A stretch of 64,000 nucleotides of DNA from Atopomonas sediminilitoris (GCF_022601735.1 NZ_JAKUMM010000010.1:93325-157324); one strand, 5' to 3'; shown: positions 52,008 to 61,605, counted from the first letter of the stretch. Program-made: numbers and translations. Notes: a model not told the origin generated them from the letters alone.

Positions 52008-52345
52008 TGAGCATGGATAAGCGCGTCTTAGCGATGGCGGATGCCTTGTTGTTGTTGGAAAAAGAGCTACGTGCGCTACATATGTGGAGCGATAGCGCGC
52101 CCACGGCGCAAGCGCTGGCCAGCACGGAGCCTTTTTGCCTAGATACCTTGAGCTTTGAGCAGTGGTTGCAGTGGTTGTTTCTGCCGCGCATGCACATACT
52201 GGTGGAGGAAGGCCGTTTGTTCAGCGGCAAATCGTCCATTCGTGCGATGGGCGAAGTGGTGTGGCGCGAGCGGTTAAGCCAAACGCGCCCCTTGCTGGAC
52301 GTGCTCGGACAGGTGGATGCGTTGATCAGCCAAGGGCAGAGCTAG
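52007..52345 (+). CDS. yqcC: YqcC family protein (DUF446)
   Basis: A ~112-residue helical protein with the family core LLLLEKELRALHMWSDSAPTAQALASTEPFCLDTLSFEQWLQWLFLPRM. E. coli YqcC sits with the truC pseudouridine synthase; its biochemical role is not settled. The start overlaps the lipoprotein stop (TGATG); ATG 52013 is an alternative. Confidence 0.88.
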   Translation: MSMDKRVLAMADALLLLEKELRALHMWSDSAPTAQALASTEPFCLDTLSFEQWLQWLFLPRMHILVEEGRLFSGKSSIRAMGEVVWRERLSQTRPLLDVLGQVDALISQGQS

Positions 52346-52368
52346 TTAGGCTAGCCAGTGAAAGACAA

Positions 52369-52387
52369 GCGCCGACTATCTCGGCGC
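52369..52387 (-). terminator. Terminator after the GGDEF gene
   Basis: On the - strand GCGCCGA pairs with TCGGCGC around a 5-base loop, 7 bases past the diguanylate cyclase stop, followed by TTGTCTTT. The stem is short and the T-run broken; it would also face the end of yqcC. Confidence 0.6.
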
Positions 52388-52394
52388 CTGTGCG

Positions 52395-53570
52395 CTAATA
52401 GCCATGACGTTTGAGAACGGCCTGATTACGGCCGTTTTCTTTGGCTAAATACAAGGCCACATCGGCCAGTCGCTGGGCTTCTTCGTTGGGGATGTGAGGT
52501 CTTGGCGTTAGGTAAGCAATACCAATACTGATAGTCACGACTTTGCTGGCATCGGAGTATTGGTGGGCGATGTGCAGTTGCTCAACGCCGCGGCGAATGT
52601 CTTCGGCGATTTCATTAATCGACGTCTCGCTGACGTTGTACCACAGGCCAATAAACTCCTCGCCGCCATAGCGAGCCACCACATCCAGCGGTCTTTTGGC
52701 GTGCTCGGCCAACACTTCGGCCACTTTCTTTAACGCTTCGTCGCCGGCGCCGTGGCCATAGTTGTCGTTGTAGCGTTTGAAGAAATCCACATCGATCATC
52801 ATCACCGCAACCGGGACTTGCTCGCGGCTGGCTTGGCGCCAACTGCGCTCGGTGTGCTCGTGGTAGGCGCGGCGGTTAAGAATGCCGGTCAGACCGTCTT
52901 TTTCCGCCAGATCTTGCAGAAGGCCTTGTGCGAGAAAGTTTTCTCGCGCGGCGTACTCCAAGAAATAGCAGCCCACTGAGCCAATCACGTTGGCCGTGGC
53001 TAGAAAGAAGCAGTTGTAGATCAGCACTTCTGGCGGCAAGCCGTGAATGAGTTCCATGGTGAGGTAGGCCAGAAACGTCAGCCAGCCGCACACGGACGCG
53101 GCAACAAAGCGCAGGCCGGTCAGGAAGTAGAAAAACACCACCACCAGAATCAGCCCCTCATAGGGCAAGGGCACGTTACCGGCGCGGGCTACGCCAATAA
53201 TGCCCACCACGCCGAGGCCGGCGCAGATGGCGGAGAAACCACCGATCAGCTGCAGTTTCTCCAGCCACACTTGGTGGTGGGTGCTCCACCAGGTCAAAAA
53301 CAGCGTGGGTAGGATGAGCCCCAAGCGCAAGGTCAGCACTTGCTCGCGTACGCCGCTGGGTAGGGTGAGGGCGTCGAGCAATGAGAACAGCAGCATTAAC
53401 ATCATGGCGACCAACAACGCCCAGCGTACCCGGTACAGGTAAGCTTCGGTGTGGTAGCTGTTAAAGGCTTGCTCCATGTCGCTGTAGAAGCGCAGTAGAC
53501 GGAAGCCTTCTTTATGTTGGCGCAGATACGGCGAGTCTTGGTTGACCCAATCTAAGTGTGGAAGCTTCAA
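52395..53570 (-). CDS. Membrane-bound diguanylate cyclase
   Basis: 391 residues: about six membrane segments between residues 48 and 215, then a GGDEF domain (residues ~225-385). The signature is GGEEF in ARYGGEEFIGLW, which is catalytically competent. An RxxD inhibitory site (RPLD) lies five residues before it, so c-di-GMP product inhibition is expected. DKDGLTGILNRRAY and VDVDFFKRYND are conserved. Start is read as TTG 53570 since the next Met is at residue 32. The input to the membrane part is unknown. Confidence 0.9.
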   Translation of the reverse strand: MKLPHLDWVNQDSPYLRQHKEGFRLLRFYSDMEQAFNSYHTEAYLYRVRWALLVAMMLMLLFSLLDALTLPSGVREQVLTLRLGLILPTLFLTWWSTHHQVWLEKLQLIGGFSAICAGLGVVGIIGVARAGNVPLPYEGLILVVVFFYFLTGLRFVAASVCGWLTFLAYLTMELIHGLPPEVLIYNCFFLATANVIGSVGCYFLEYAARENFLAQGLLQDLAEKDGLTGILNRRAYHEHTERSWRQASREQVPVAVMMIDVDFFKRYNDNYGHGAGDEALKKVAEVLAEHAKRPLDVVARYGGEEFIGLWYNVSETSINEIAEDIRRGVEQLHIAHQYSDASKVVTISIGIAYLTPRPHIPNEEAQRLADVALYLAKENGRNQAVLKRHGY

Positions 53571-53644
53571 AGCTGCGTTCTCATTGTTATTGCTGCAGGG
53601 TTCGAATTGCAGTCTAGCTTGCTGTAGTCAGCGCGGCGCTGCAA

Positions 53645-54037
53645 TCACGGTGTTTCAGCTAAGGCGTCCAAAATCGGGCAGTCGGGGCGCTCGTCGCCGT
53701 GGCAGCAGCGGGTCAGTTCTTGCAGGCTGCTTTTGAGCTGCTGCAGCTCGGCAATGCGCCGCTCCAGTTCGCCGATATGCGCTTGGGCAAGTTTTTTTAC
53801 TTCGGCGCTGGCGCGGTCTTTGTCTTGCCACAGGGCGAGCAAGCGGGCGACTTCTTCCAAGCTAAAGCCTAATTCGCGCGCGCGATGGATAAAGCGCAAA
53901 CGGCGCAGGTCGTTATCGTTGTAGTGGCGATAGCCGTTATCGCTGCGTAGGGCGGCAGGCAGCAGGCCGTAGTTTTCATAGTAACGAATCATTTTGCGCG
54001 ACAGGCCCGACTGCGCGGCGGCTTGGCCAATGTTCAT
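53645..54037 (-). CDS. cueR: Copper-responsive MerR-family activator CueR
   Basis: 130 residues. N-terminal winged helix (MNIGQAAAQSGLSRKMIRYYENYGLL), dimer coiled coil, then the metal loop CHGDERPDC (C-x7-C), the CueR-type spacing for Cu(I)/Ag(I). The start ATG overlaps the copA stop (ATGA, 54034-54037), so it is translated from the copA message. CueR distorts 19-base-spaced promoters such as the one upstream of copA. Confidence 0.94.
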   Translation of the reverse strand: MNIGQAAAQSGLSRKMIRYYENYGLLPAALRSDNGYRHYNDNDLRRLRFIHRARELGFSLEEVARLLALWQDKDRASAEVKKLAQAHIGELERRIAELQQLKSSLQELTRCCHGDERPDCPILDALAETP

Positions 54038-56418
54038 ACGCTTTGCTCCTCTAAGTGTGGCTGCCAGCGCTTTAGCAGCAGGGCGTTGCCGACCACACAC
54101 AAGCTGCTCGCCGCCATTGCGGCACCGGCCAGCATGGGGTTGAGCATGCCGAAGGCGGCCAGTGGTAAGCCGATCAGGTTGTAGATAAACGCCCAAAACA
54201 GGTTTTGTTGGATTTTGCGATAGGTGCGCCGTGCGATATCCAAGGCTGCGGGCACCAGTTGCGGGTCGTTGCGCATCAGGGTGATGCCGGCGGTTTGCAT
54301 GGCCACGTCGCTGCCATCGCCCATGGCAATGCTAACGTCGGCGGTGGCCAGCGCAGGGGCATCGTTGATGCCGTCACCGACCATGGCGACATGGTGGCCT
54401 TGCTCACGCAGTTGCTGGATCAGGGTGGCTTTTTCCGCAGGCAACACATTGGCATGCCAGTGGCTAATGCCCAGCGCCGCACTGAGCGCGGCCACGCTGC
54501 CTGGGTTGTCGCCGCTGATCAGCACTTGCTCGATACCTTGTGCCTGCAAGTGTTGCAGCGCCGGTTGTGCGCCGGCTTTGCGCTGGTCGCCAAAGCGCAG
54601 CAGGGCTAAAGCTTGCTCGGCGCCAAGATCGACCAGCCACGCCAAGGTATGCCCCTGGGCTTGCGCAGTCTCGGCCAGCGCTTGCAGCTCTGGGTTGTTG
54701 GCGATGGCGGCCGGTAGCACGCGGGCATTGCCGAGCACTAGATCTCGTCCGTTGACTTGGCCACGCACGCCGCGCCCAGGTAAGGCTTCAATGGTTTGCC
54801 CAAGCAAGGGCGTTAGTGCTTGCGCTTGGGCAGCTTGCAAGACCGCTTGAGCCAGCGGGTGTTCGCTGCCTTGCTGCAGGCTGGCGGCTAATTGCAGGGC
54901 TTCGTGCTCGCTCGTGGCTAAGGCGCTGAGGCTAACAAGGTGCGGTTTACCTTGCGTCAGGGTGCCGGTCTTGTCGAAGGCCACACAATCCACACGCTGG
55001 GCGCTTTCTAAAATGCTGGCATCGCGAATCAAGATGCCATGGCGTGCGGCACTGCCGGTGCCGACCATGATCGCCGCCGGTGTGGCCAGCCCCAAGGCAC
55101 AAGGGCAGGCGATCACCAGCACGCTGACGGCATTGATCAGGGCGACTTCAAGGCTGGCGCCGGCGATTAACCAGCCGCCTAAGGTGATCAGCGCAAGCAC
55201 TAAGACCGCAGGCACAAACACCGCACTGATTTTGTCGACCAGCTTTTGCACCGGCGCCTTGGCCGCTTGTGCCTGTTCGACCATCTGGATGATGCGCGCT
55301 AATAAGGTATCGCCGCCCAAAGCGGTCACTGAGAGGTGCAGCAAGCCTTCACCGTTGATACTGCCGGCGCTCAATGGATCGCCTGGCTTGCGCGCTATCG
55401 GTAAGGGCTCGCCGGTGAGCATGGCTTCATTAATATGGCTGCTGCCCTGCACGATGCGGCCGTCGACCGGCACGCTGGCGCCAGGCTTGATCAGTAAAGT
55501 GTCGCCCAGTTGCACCGCACTTAAGGCGATGCGCTCGCTGTGCCCGTCGGCATTCAGCCGCTCGGCATGATCAGGGCGTAAAGCTTGTAGGGCCAAAATG
55601 GCCGCGCGGGTGCTGTGTTTGGCGCGGGCTTCGAAAAATTTTCCGAGCAGCACGAGGGTGATTACGACGCTACTGGCCTCAAAATACAACAGCGGCATGC
55701 CATCGCTGCTGGCCCAGTGGTACAGCGATAAACCGTATGCCGCCGAGGTGCCCAGCGCCACGAGCAAGTCCATGTTGCCGCTACGGGCTTTCAACGCTCC
55801 CCACGCCGCGCGGTAGAAGCGCCAACCGCCGATAAACTGCACAGGGGTCGCGAGTAACCATTGCAGCCATGCCGGCAGCATCCAGTGTCCGCCGCCCAGC
55901 TCAAGGAACATTGGCAGCACCAACGGCAGCGTGAGGATGGCGCAGCCCAGTAGCAACCCGCTCTCGCGCCAGTGGTTGTCGGCTTGCGGGCTTGCGGTGT
56001 TGACGTCCTCCAGCACGTGCGCAGGGTAGCCGGCACGGGTCAGCGCTTGCAGTAGCGGTTCTAACGGCTGATCGGCTAATAGCTGCACGTGGGCTTGATT
56101 GCTGGCCAGATTCACCTCAGCGCTGATCACATAGGGCAAGCTCAGCAGCTGCTTTTCAATCCGCGCCACACAACTGGCGCAGCTCATCTGGCTAATGCTC
56201 AGGCGGACTCGCTGGCTGGGCACGTGATAACCACTGCGGTGCACGGCGTCGATCAAGGCGTGGAGCGGCACCGGTTGGTCGAGGGTGATTTGCGCCTGCG
56301 CGCTCACGGCATTGACGCTCACGCTCTGCACATTCGTGACGGTGCTCAGGGCTTTTTCTACACGTGCGGCGCAACTGGCGCAGGTCATGCCGCTGATGGG
56401 CAGTTGTAGGCTTTGCAT
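54034..56418 (-). CDS. copA: Cu(I)-exporting P1B-type ATPase CopA
   Basis: 794-residue inner-membrane pump. Two N-terminal metal-binding domains (GMTCASC near residue 10; ISQMSCASC near residue 78), eight membrane segments, TGEP in the actuator, the ion-binding CPC in VIACPCALGLATP, the phosphorylation site FDKTGTLTQG, SEHPLAQ, and GDGINDAPALATADV. ATG 56418 follows AAGGGG. Forms an operon with cueR, driven by a CueR-type promoter, and is divergent from copZ. Confidence 0.97.
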   Translation of the reverse strand: MQSLQLPISGMTCASCAARVEKALSTVTNVQSVSVNAVSAQAQITLDQPVPLHALIDAVHRSGYHVPSQRVRLSISQMSCASCVARIEKQLLSLPYVISAEVNLASNQAHVQLLADQPLEPLLQALTRAGYPAHVLEDVNTASPQADNHWRESGLLLGCAILTLPLVLPMFLELGGGHWMLPAWLQWLLATPVQFIGGWRFYRAAWGALKARSGNMDLLVALGTSAAYGLSLYHWASSDGMPLLYFEASSVVITLVLLGKFFEARAKHSTRAAILALQALRPDHAERLNADGHSERIALSAVQLGDTLLIKPGASVPVDGRIVQGSSHINEAMLTGEPLPIARKPGDPLSAGSINGEGLLHLSVTALGGDTLLARIIQMVEQAQAAKAPVQKLVDKISAVFVPAVLVLALITLGGWLIAGASLEVALINAVSVLVIACPCALGLATPAAIMVGTGSAARHGILIRDASILESAQRVDCVAFDKTGTLTQGKPHLVSLSALATSEHEALQLAASLQQGSEHPLAQAVLQAAQAQALTPLLGQTIEALPGRGVRGQVNGRDLVLGNARVLPAAIANNPELQALAETAQAQGHTLAWLVDLGAEQALALLRFGDQRKAGAQPALQHLQAQGIEQVLISGDNPGSVAALSAALGISHWHANVLPAEKATLIQQLREQGHHVAMVGDGINDAPALATADVSIAMGDGSDVAMQTAGITLMRNDPQLVPAALDIARRTYRKIQQNLFWAFIYNLIGLPLAAFGMLNPMLAGAAMAASSLCVVGNALLLKRWQPHLEEQSV

Positions 56419-56446
56419 GGTGATACCCCTTAAGCACTGTTGGGTT

Positions 56447-56477
56447 ATCTTCAACCTTAACCTTGCGGCAAGGTCAA
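56447..56477 (-). promoter_or_regulatory. CueR-activated promoter of copA-cueR
   Basis: On the - strand: -35 TTGACC (56472-56477), a 19-base spacer and a -10-like GAAGAT (56447-56452). The spacer carries ACCTT-N11-AAGGT (56454-56474), the 21-base dyad geometry of CueR boxes. The overlong 19-base spacer is the hallmark of MerR-family control. Confidence 0.85.
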
Positions 56478-56552
56478 GCATCAAGCTGCGCAAAGAATGC
56501 GAGATTAGCTAGGCTTGAAGGCAGGTAACTTGTTAATGCGGTGGGAGGCCAC

Positions 56553-56744
56553 ATGCATCAGTTCAGTGTGAAAGGGATGACCTGTGCCCATTGTGTCAGC
56601 GCCATTAAGGCGGCGATTCAGACGCAAGATGCGGAAGCCAAAGTGCAGGTCGATCTGGATGCCGGTGAGGTGCAGGTCGAGAGCATGCTCAGTGAAGCCG
56701 TCTTAAAAGCCTTGGTGACCGAGGCAGGCTATGTGGTCGAGTAA
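56553..56744 (+). CDS. copZ: Copper chaperone CopZ
   Basis: A 63-residue single HMA-domain protein with the Cu(I) motif GMTCAHC near residue 8; it would hand copper to CopA. ATG 56553 follows GGGAGG at a 4-base spacing (an in-frame GTG at 56541 overlaps that site). It is divergent from copA; I see no second clear CueR box on its own side. Confidence 0.92.
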   Translation: MHQFSVKGMTCAHCVSAIKAAIQTQDAEAKVQVDLDAGEVQVESMLSEAVLKALVTEAGYVVE

Positions 56745-56769
56745 CGCTGCGGGTGCTTGAACGAGGCGC

Positions 56770-56795
56770 GCCCCTGCCAAAATTTAGGCAGGGGC
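56770..56795. other. Inverted repeat between copZ and the YgdR-like gene
   Basis: GCCCCTGCC (56770-56778) and GGCAGGGGC (56787-56795) form a perfect 9-pair stem with loop AAAATTTA. It lacks a T-run on either side, so it is a weak or factor-dependent terminator between converging genes. Confidence 0.6.
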
Positions 56796-56819
56796 GGCAA
56801 GGGGCTTGGTGCTGTTAGC

Positions 56820-57044
56820 TTAGTCGCCGCACTGCATCACTTGATTGACTTGCTCGGCACGCACTTGGCCCTCGCGGCCTTCGCTGTCTTCGTATTTGTA
56901 CACACCGGCATCGGCGTCAAGTTTGGGCTTGCCTTGGGTCATGATGGCGGTACCGTCTTTGGTGGTCATCACGTAGGGCGAGCTACAGCCGACTAAGACA
57001 GTGCTGGCAGCGATGAGGGCGGTCAGGGCGAGTAGAGGGCGCAT
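56820..57044 (-). CDS. YgdI/YgdR-like small lipoprotein (DUF903)
   Basis: 74 residues: signal peptide with lipobox VLVGC (Cys 20) followed by the SH3-like DUF903 core (SPYVMTTKDGTAIMTQGKPKLDADAGVYKYEDSEGREGQV). Homologues in Pseudomonas and E. coli are outer-membrane lipoproteins of unknown function. A stretch of 164 bases to moaB includes its promoter region. Confidence 0.9.
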   Translation of the reverse strand: MRPLLALTALIAASTVLVGCSSPYVMTTKDGTAIMTQGKPKLDADAGVYKYEDSEGREGQVRAEQVNQVMQCGD

Positions 57045-57208
57045 TATTCAAGCTTCCATGTTGGTTTTGGGTTGCTTGAACCTTAGTTCTCCTTGCGGAG
57101 GATCGTCAATCAAAGGCCTGTAAAGCTCGCAAACATTGACCTGTAGCATGGGAATGAGCAGCATGCGCGGCATACTGCGTGCAAAGCAGAACCCTGTTGG
57201 AGATCACT

Positions 57209-57775
57209 ATGAGTCGTGGCAGCAAAACCTTTGTTCCGTTGCGTATTGCCGTGTTAACGGTCAGCGATACCCGCGATTTCCCGGAGGACACCTCGGGGCA
57301 GCTGTTGGTCGATAAGCTGCAAGAAGCTGGGCACACACTGGCTGACCGTGCCTTGGTGCGCGATGACGTGTATCAGATTCGTGCCGTGGTATCGCAGTGG
57401 ATTGCCGATCCCTCGGTGCAGGCAGTTTTGATCACCGGCGGCACGGGGTTTACCTCGCGCGACAGTACGCCGGAGTCGATCACGCCGCTGCTGGACAAGC
57501 ATGTTGAGGGATTTGGCGAGCTGTTCCGCCAGGTGTCGTATGAAGAAATCGGCACCTCGACCATGCAATCCCGCGCGCTGGCCGGCTTGGCTAACTTCAC
57601 CTTTATCTGTTGTGTGCCGGGTTCGACCAATGCATGCCGCACGGCGTGGACGCGTTTGATTGCTGATCAGTTGGATGCGCGCCACGGCCCGTGCAACTTT
57701 GTCGGCTTGCTCACGCAAAAGCCGCAGGCCGATCAAGGCGTGCGCCGTTTGGATAACTGCGGGCCGCGTGGATGA
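57209..57775 (+). CDS. moaB: Molybdenum cofactor protein MoaB
   Basis: 188-residue MogA/MoaB-like protein. The family core reads AVLTVSDTRDFPEDTSGQLL and LITGGTGFTSRDSTPE, with a C-terminal GPCNFVGLL. In most bacteria this protein adenylylates molybdopterin (as MogA does) or is of uncertain role (E. coli MoaB). ATG 57209 follows TTGGAG. It overlaps moeA (ATGA), so both are coupled. Confidence 0.95.
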   Translation: MSRGSKTFVPLRIAVLTVSDTRDFPEDTSGQLLVDKLQEAGHTLADRALVRDDVYQIRAVVSQWIADPSVQAVLITGGTGFTSRDSTPESITPLLDKHVEGFGELFRQVSYEEIGTSTMQSRALAGLANFTFICCVPGSTNACRTAWTRLIADQLDARHGPCNFVGLLTQKPQADQGVRRLDNCGPRG

Positions 57776-59007
57776 GTGATGACTGCTGTGCCCGTGGGCA
57801 CTTAACGCCCGTTGAGCAAGCCTTGGCGCAACTGCGCGAGCGAGCGCAAGGGGCGGCGGCACAACGCGCCGTGGTGCAGGTGCCGTTGTTGGCCGCGTTA
57901 AACCGTGTGCTGGCGCAGGATGTGTATGCCGACATCGATGTACCGCAAGCCGATAACAGCGCGATGGATGGTTATGCCGTGCGCGCCGCCGATTGTCAGG
58001 TCGCGCAGGCATTGCCTGTTAGTCAGCGCGTTGCCGCCGGCTATGTGGCCGAGCCCTTGCAGGCTGGCACCTGTGCACGCATTTTTACCGGCGCGGAAAT
58101 TCCCCCCGGTGCCGATGCGGTGGTGATGCAGGAAGATGCCGAACTGCAAGCCGATGGCACGGTGCTTTTGCCGGCGACCAAGGCGGGCAGCAATGTGCGT
58201 CCGCGTGGGCAAGATATCCAAACCGGAGCGCTGTTGTTGGCCCAAGGTCGACGGCTGCGGCATGCCGATTTGGGGCTGCTGGCCTCGGTCGGCGTCGCGC
58301 ACGTCGCGGTGTATGCGCCGTTGCGGGTGGCGATTGTCTCCAGTGGCGATGAGCTGCTTGAGCCGGGCGCCACGCTCACGCCGGGCAAGCTGTTTAATAG
58401 CAATCGTTACACGCTGCAGGGCGTGCTGGCGGGGTTTGATTTTGAGCTCATTGATGGCGGCATTCTGCCGGATGACCATGCGCTTAGCGTGCGTCGATTA
58501 GGTGAGCTCGCTGCGCAAGCCGATGTGCTGATTTCTAGCGGTGGCGTGTCAGTGGGTGAGGAAGATCACCTCAAGGCCGCGCTGCAAGAACAAGGCGAGT
58601 TGCTGCTGTGGAAGTTAGCGATTAAGCCTGGCAAGCCGCTGGCCTTTGGTCAGTTGGGACAGGCTGCCTATTTAGGCTTGCCCGGTAATCCGGTGGCGGT
58701 GTTGGTCACGGCGTTGGTCGCGGGCGTACCGTTTTTGCGCTGGTTGGAAGGCGAGGCCTATCACCTGCCGGTGCCGCAGTATTTGCCGACTGATCGTGCG
58801 GGCAAAGCCGGTAAGCGCCGTGAATACCTGCGCGTGCAGTGCGTCTTAGAGGATGGCCAAGCACGCTTGCAGTCATTCGCCAATCAAAGCTCGGGCGTGC
58901 TCAGCTCGGTCAGTTGGGCGCATGGTCTGGCGTGGCAAGAGGTCGGCCAAGAGGTGGCTGTCGGTGACCGGCTGCCCTTTATCAGTTTTGCGCAATGGCT
59001 GGCGTGA
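57772..59007 (+). CDS. moeA: Molybdopterin molybdenumtransferase MoeA
   Basis: 411 residues; inserts Mo into adenylylated molybdopterin. Motifs: DVPQADNSAMDGYAVRAAD, FTGAEIPPGADAVVMQED, and the MogA-like TSGGVSVGEEDHLK (here SSGGVSVGEEDHLK). Its start overlaps the moaB stop as ATGA. The stop is followed directly by the GTG of the pseudouridine synthase gene. Confidence 0.97.
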   Translation: MSDDCCARGHLTPVEQALAQLRERAQGAAAQRAVVQVPLLAALNRVLAQDVYADIDVPQADNSAMDGYAVRAADCQVAQALPVSQRVAAGYVAEPLQAGTCARIFTGAEIPPGADAVVMQEDAELQADGTVLLPATKAGSNVRPRGQDIQTGALLLAQGRRLRHADLGLLASVGVAHVAVYAPLRVAIVSSGDELLEPGATLTPGKLFNSNRYTLQGVLAGFDFELIDGGILPDDHALSVRRLGELAAQADVLISSGGVSVGEEDHLKAALQEQGELLLWKLAIKPGKPLAFGQLGQAAYLGLPGNPVAVLVTALVAGVPFLRWLEGEAYHLPVPQYLPTDRAGKAGKRREYLRVQCVLEDGQARLQSFANQSSGVLSSVSWAHGLAWQEVGQEVAVGDRLPFISFAQWLA

Positions 59008-59712
59008 GTGCGTCTTGATCGCTTGTTAGCTAATCGTCCGCACTGCAGTCGTCAGCAGGCTCAGCGCTTGCTGTTGGCGGGCGCGGTATCGGTGGATGGC
59101 CAAGTGCAGCGCGACGGCACCGTTGAAATCAGCCGCTTTGCTCATGTACAGGTAGGCGATGATTGTGTGCAGCCAGGGCGAGCGGCGCGCTACCTGATGC
59201 TGCACAAGCCCGCCGGCTGCGTCAGTGCAACGCAAGATCCTGAGCACCGCACAGTGTTGGATTATCTGCCGGCAGAGTGGCGCGATGAACTACACATTGC
59301 CGGGCGCTTGGACTTGGCCAGTACAGGGTTGCTGCTGCTGACCAGTGATGGGTTATGGTCGCGGCGTATTACCCTGCCGGAGAAAACCGGCGCGCCGCGC
59401 TTTGCCAAGGTGTATCGCGTGCGTACCGAACAGCCGATAGCCGCCGAGACTGCACAAGTGTTTGCGCGTGGCATTTACTTCGCTTATGAAGGGCTGACCA
59501 CACAACCGGCGCAGTTAGACTGTTTGTCTGCGCATGAGGCGCGCTTAACCTTGTGCGAAGGGCGCTACCATCAGGTTAAGCGCATGTTTGGTCATTTACG
59601 CAACAAGGTCTTGGCCTTGCACCGCGAGCAAATGGGCAGCATCGTGCTTGATCCTGTGCTGGCGCCGGGGCAATGGCGTGAGCTGACCGCGGCGGAGATT
59701 GCTAGCGTCTAA
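59008..59712 (+). CDS. rsuA: RsuA-family rRNA pseudouridine synthase
   Basis: 234 residues: N-terminal S4 domain (MRLDRLLANRPHCSRQQAQRLLLAGAV region), then the catalytic domain with GRLDLASTGLLLLTSDG, where Asp is the nucleophile, and RYHQVKRMFGHLRNKVLALHRE. Length is close to E. coli RsuA (16S Psi516), but RluB/RluE/RluF paralogues cannot be excluded without alignment. Start GTG 59008 follows the moeA stop with no gap, an odd neighbour for a molybdenum gene. Confidence 0.88.
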   Translation: MRLDRLLANRPHCSRQQAQRLLLAGAVSVDGQVQRDGTVEISRFAHVQVGDDCVQPGRAARYLMLHKPAGCVSATQDPEHRTVLDYLPAEWRDELHIAGRLDLASTGLLLLTSDGLWSRRITLPEKTGAPRFAKVYRVRTEQPIAAETAQVFARGIYFAYEGLTTQPAQLDCLSAHEARLTLCEGRYHQVKRMFGHLRNKVLALHREQMGSIVLDPVLAPGQWRELTAAEIASV

Positions 59713-59868
59713 GCTTTGACTTGGCGCAAGAGCTGTCCTCAGCAGTGCGTTACAGTGCCAGCGTCTGCCTTGTGTTAGCGCCTGTGGTGCGCGCTAGGGC
59801 GGACGAGACGCCGCCGGTGCGGTATGGTGAACACATCAATGATCTCAGCCAGTGATCGAGGAGCAGTC

Positions 59869-60867
59869 GTGCGCGACCCCGTCCTACAAGACAGCTTTGC
59901 GCGTCAGGTCGAATACCTGCGCATCTCAGTGACCGATCGCTGTGATTTTCGCTGTGTGTACTGCATGGCTGAAGACATGCAGTTTTTACCGCGCCAACAA
60001 GTCTTAACCCTCGAAGAAATTGAAACCCTCGCGCGGACGTTTGTCAGTCTGGGGGTAAAAAAGATCCGCCTCACCGGTGGCGAACCGTTGGTGCGTCGTG
60101 GCGTGGTTGAGTTGTGCGGCCGCATTGCTGCGCTGCCGGGGTTGCGTGAGCTGGTGATGACCACCAATGGCTCGCAACTAACGCGGTACGCCAAACCCTT
60201 GGTGGATGCGGGCGTCAAGCGCTTGAATATCAGCCTAGATAGCTTGAAGGCGGACAAGTTTCGCCAGATCACCCGAACTGGCGACTTGTCCCAAGTGCTT
60301 CAAGGTATCGATGCGGCGCGCGCAGCCGGCTTTGCCAGAATCAAGCTCAATGCCGTGGTCATGAAAGGCCGCAACGATGAAGAAGTGCTGGACTTGGTCG
60401 ACTACGCCGTCGAAAAGGGCATCGACATCAGCTTTATCGAAGAAATGCCCTTAGGTGCGATTGCTGAACACAGCCGCGCCGAGGCGTTCTGCTCCAGTGC
60501 CGAAGTACGCGAGATGATCGCGACCAAGTACAGCTTGGTGGAATCAGCGGAATCCACCCATGGCCCCTCACGTTACTGGCGTATTCAGGGCGCGGACGAC
60601 TCGCGCATTGGCTTTATCTCGCCGCATAGCCATAACTTTTGCGCCACCTGCAATCGCGTGCGCTTAACCGCAGAAGGGCGGTTGCTCTTGTGTTTAGGTA
60701 ACGAGCACTCGGCGGACTTAAAAGCGGTGCTGCGCCGTCATCCCGGTGATGAAGCGCGCCTGCGTGAAGCGATTGAACAGGCCATGCAGCGCAAGCCGTG
60801 GTCGCATGACTTTCGCGTCAGTGATGACGTGCAAGTGGTGCGCTTTATGAATATGACCGGAGGCTAA
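59869..60867 (+). CDS. moaA: GTP 3',8-cyclase MoaA
   Basis: 332-residue radical SAM enzyme for the first molybdenum-cofactor step. N-terminal cluster motif [20 protein letters not shown], a C-terminal second cluster ([16 protein letters not shown] ... C), and the essential Gly-Gly tail (NMTGG). GTG 59869 follows GAGGAG; ATG 59824 would add 15 atypical residues. The 156 bases upstream of it show no gene. Confidence 0.96.
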   Translation: MRDPVLQDSFARQVEYLRISVTDRCDFRCVYCMAEDMQFLPRQQVLTLEEIETLARTFVSLGVKKIRLTGGEPLVRRGVVELCGRIAALPGLRELVMTTNGSQLTRYAKPLVDAGVKRLNISLDSLKADKFRQITRTGDLSQVLQGIDAARAAGFARIKLNAVVMKGRNDEEVLDLVDYAVEKGIDISFIEEMPLGAIAEHSRAEAFCSSAEVREMIATKYSLVESAESTHGPSRYWRIQGADDSRIGFISPHSHNFCATCNRVRLTAEGRLLLCLGNEHSADLKAVLRRHPGDEARLREAIEQAMQRKPWSHDFRVSDDVQVVRFMNMTGG

Positions 60868-60870
60868 GGC

Positions 60871-61605
60871 TTGCGCTTGGCTCGCTCGCGTCGGTTTGCA
60901 CGGGTTGTACTGCTTGTTACGTGTGGCGTGCTCTTGGTCGGCAGAGTGGCTTTGGCTGAGGTGCCGTTGCGTGTGGCGGTCGCAGCCAATTTCGTCGCCA
61001 CGGCGGAGCAACTGCGCGAGGCTTTTGGACACGAGCTGCTCACGGTGCATCCGGGGGCTACCGGCCAGCTGTATGCGCAGATTCGCCAAGGCGCACCGTA
61101 TGACTTCTTTTTAAGTGCTGATAGCGTCACGGCTGAACGTCTGGCTGACGAAGGCTTGGCCGTCGTCCCGCCGCAAGTGTATGCCGTCGGCCGTCTGGCG
61201 TTATGGTCGCCAGGGCACAAGGCACCAGAACTCAGCCATTTGCCTACTCGCTTGGTGCAGGCCGATCCCAAGCTGGCGCCCTACGGCGCGGCTGCTGAGC
61301 AGTGTGTAAAAAAGCTGGCGCCTGCCTGGCAAGGGCAGTGGTTAAAAGGCACATCGGTGAGTCAGGCGCATCAAATGTTAGCCAGCGGCGCGGCGTCCGC
61401 TGGGTTTGTGGCGTGGTCACAGGTGCTGCATGCGCCTCGCGAGCAGTGGCGGCTGCTACCTGTCAGTTGTCACGCACGGTTAGCGCAAAAGGCGGTGTGG
61501 TTAAAGCGCGGCGCGCAGCATCCCCAAGCGCAAGCGTTTTGGCAGTTTTTATCCTCATCTAAGGCGCGCAAGTTAATCGCTAAGGCGGGTTATGTTGCAC
61601 CCTGA
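60871..61605 (+). CDS. modA: Molybdate-binding protein ModA
   Basis: 244-residue periplasmic receptor of the ModABC importer. A signal peptide (basic start, hydrophobic core, ALA at the cleavage site) precedes the mature RVAVAANFVATAEQL (SAA-type oxyanion loop). The start is TTG 60871 placed 7 bases after a GGAGG lying in the moaA end. The last 14 bases overlap modB. Confidence 0.93.
   Translation: MRLARSRRFARVVLLVTCGVLLVGRVALAEVPLRVAVAANFVATAEQLREAFGHELLTVHPGATGQLYAQIRQGAPYDFFLSADSVTAERLADEGLAVVPPQVYAVGRLALWSPGHKAPELSHLPTRLVQADPKLAPYGAAAEQCVKKLAPAWQGQWLKGTSVSQAHQMLASGAASAGFVAWSQVLHAPREQWRLLPVSCHARLAQKAVWLKRGAQHPQAQAFWQFLSSSKARKLIAKAGYVAP

Noticed and set aside
56757..56996. 79-codon + strand frame after copZ
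   Set aside because: It is antisense to the well-supported DUF903 lipoprotein and crosses the hairpin; no ribosome site.
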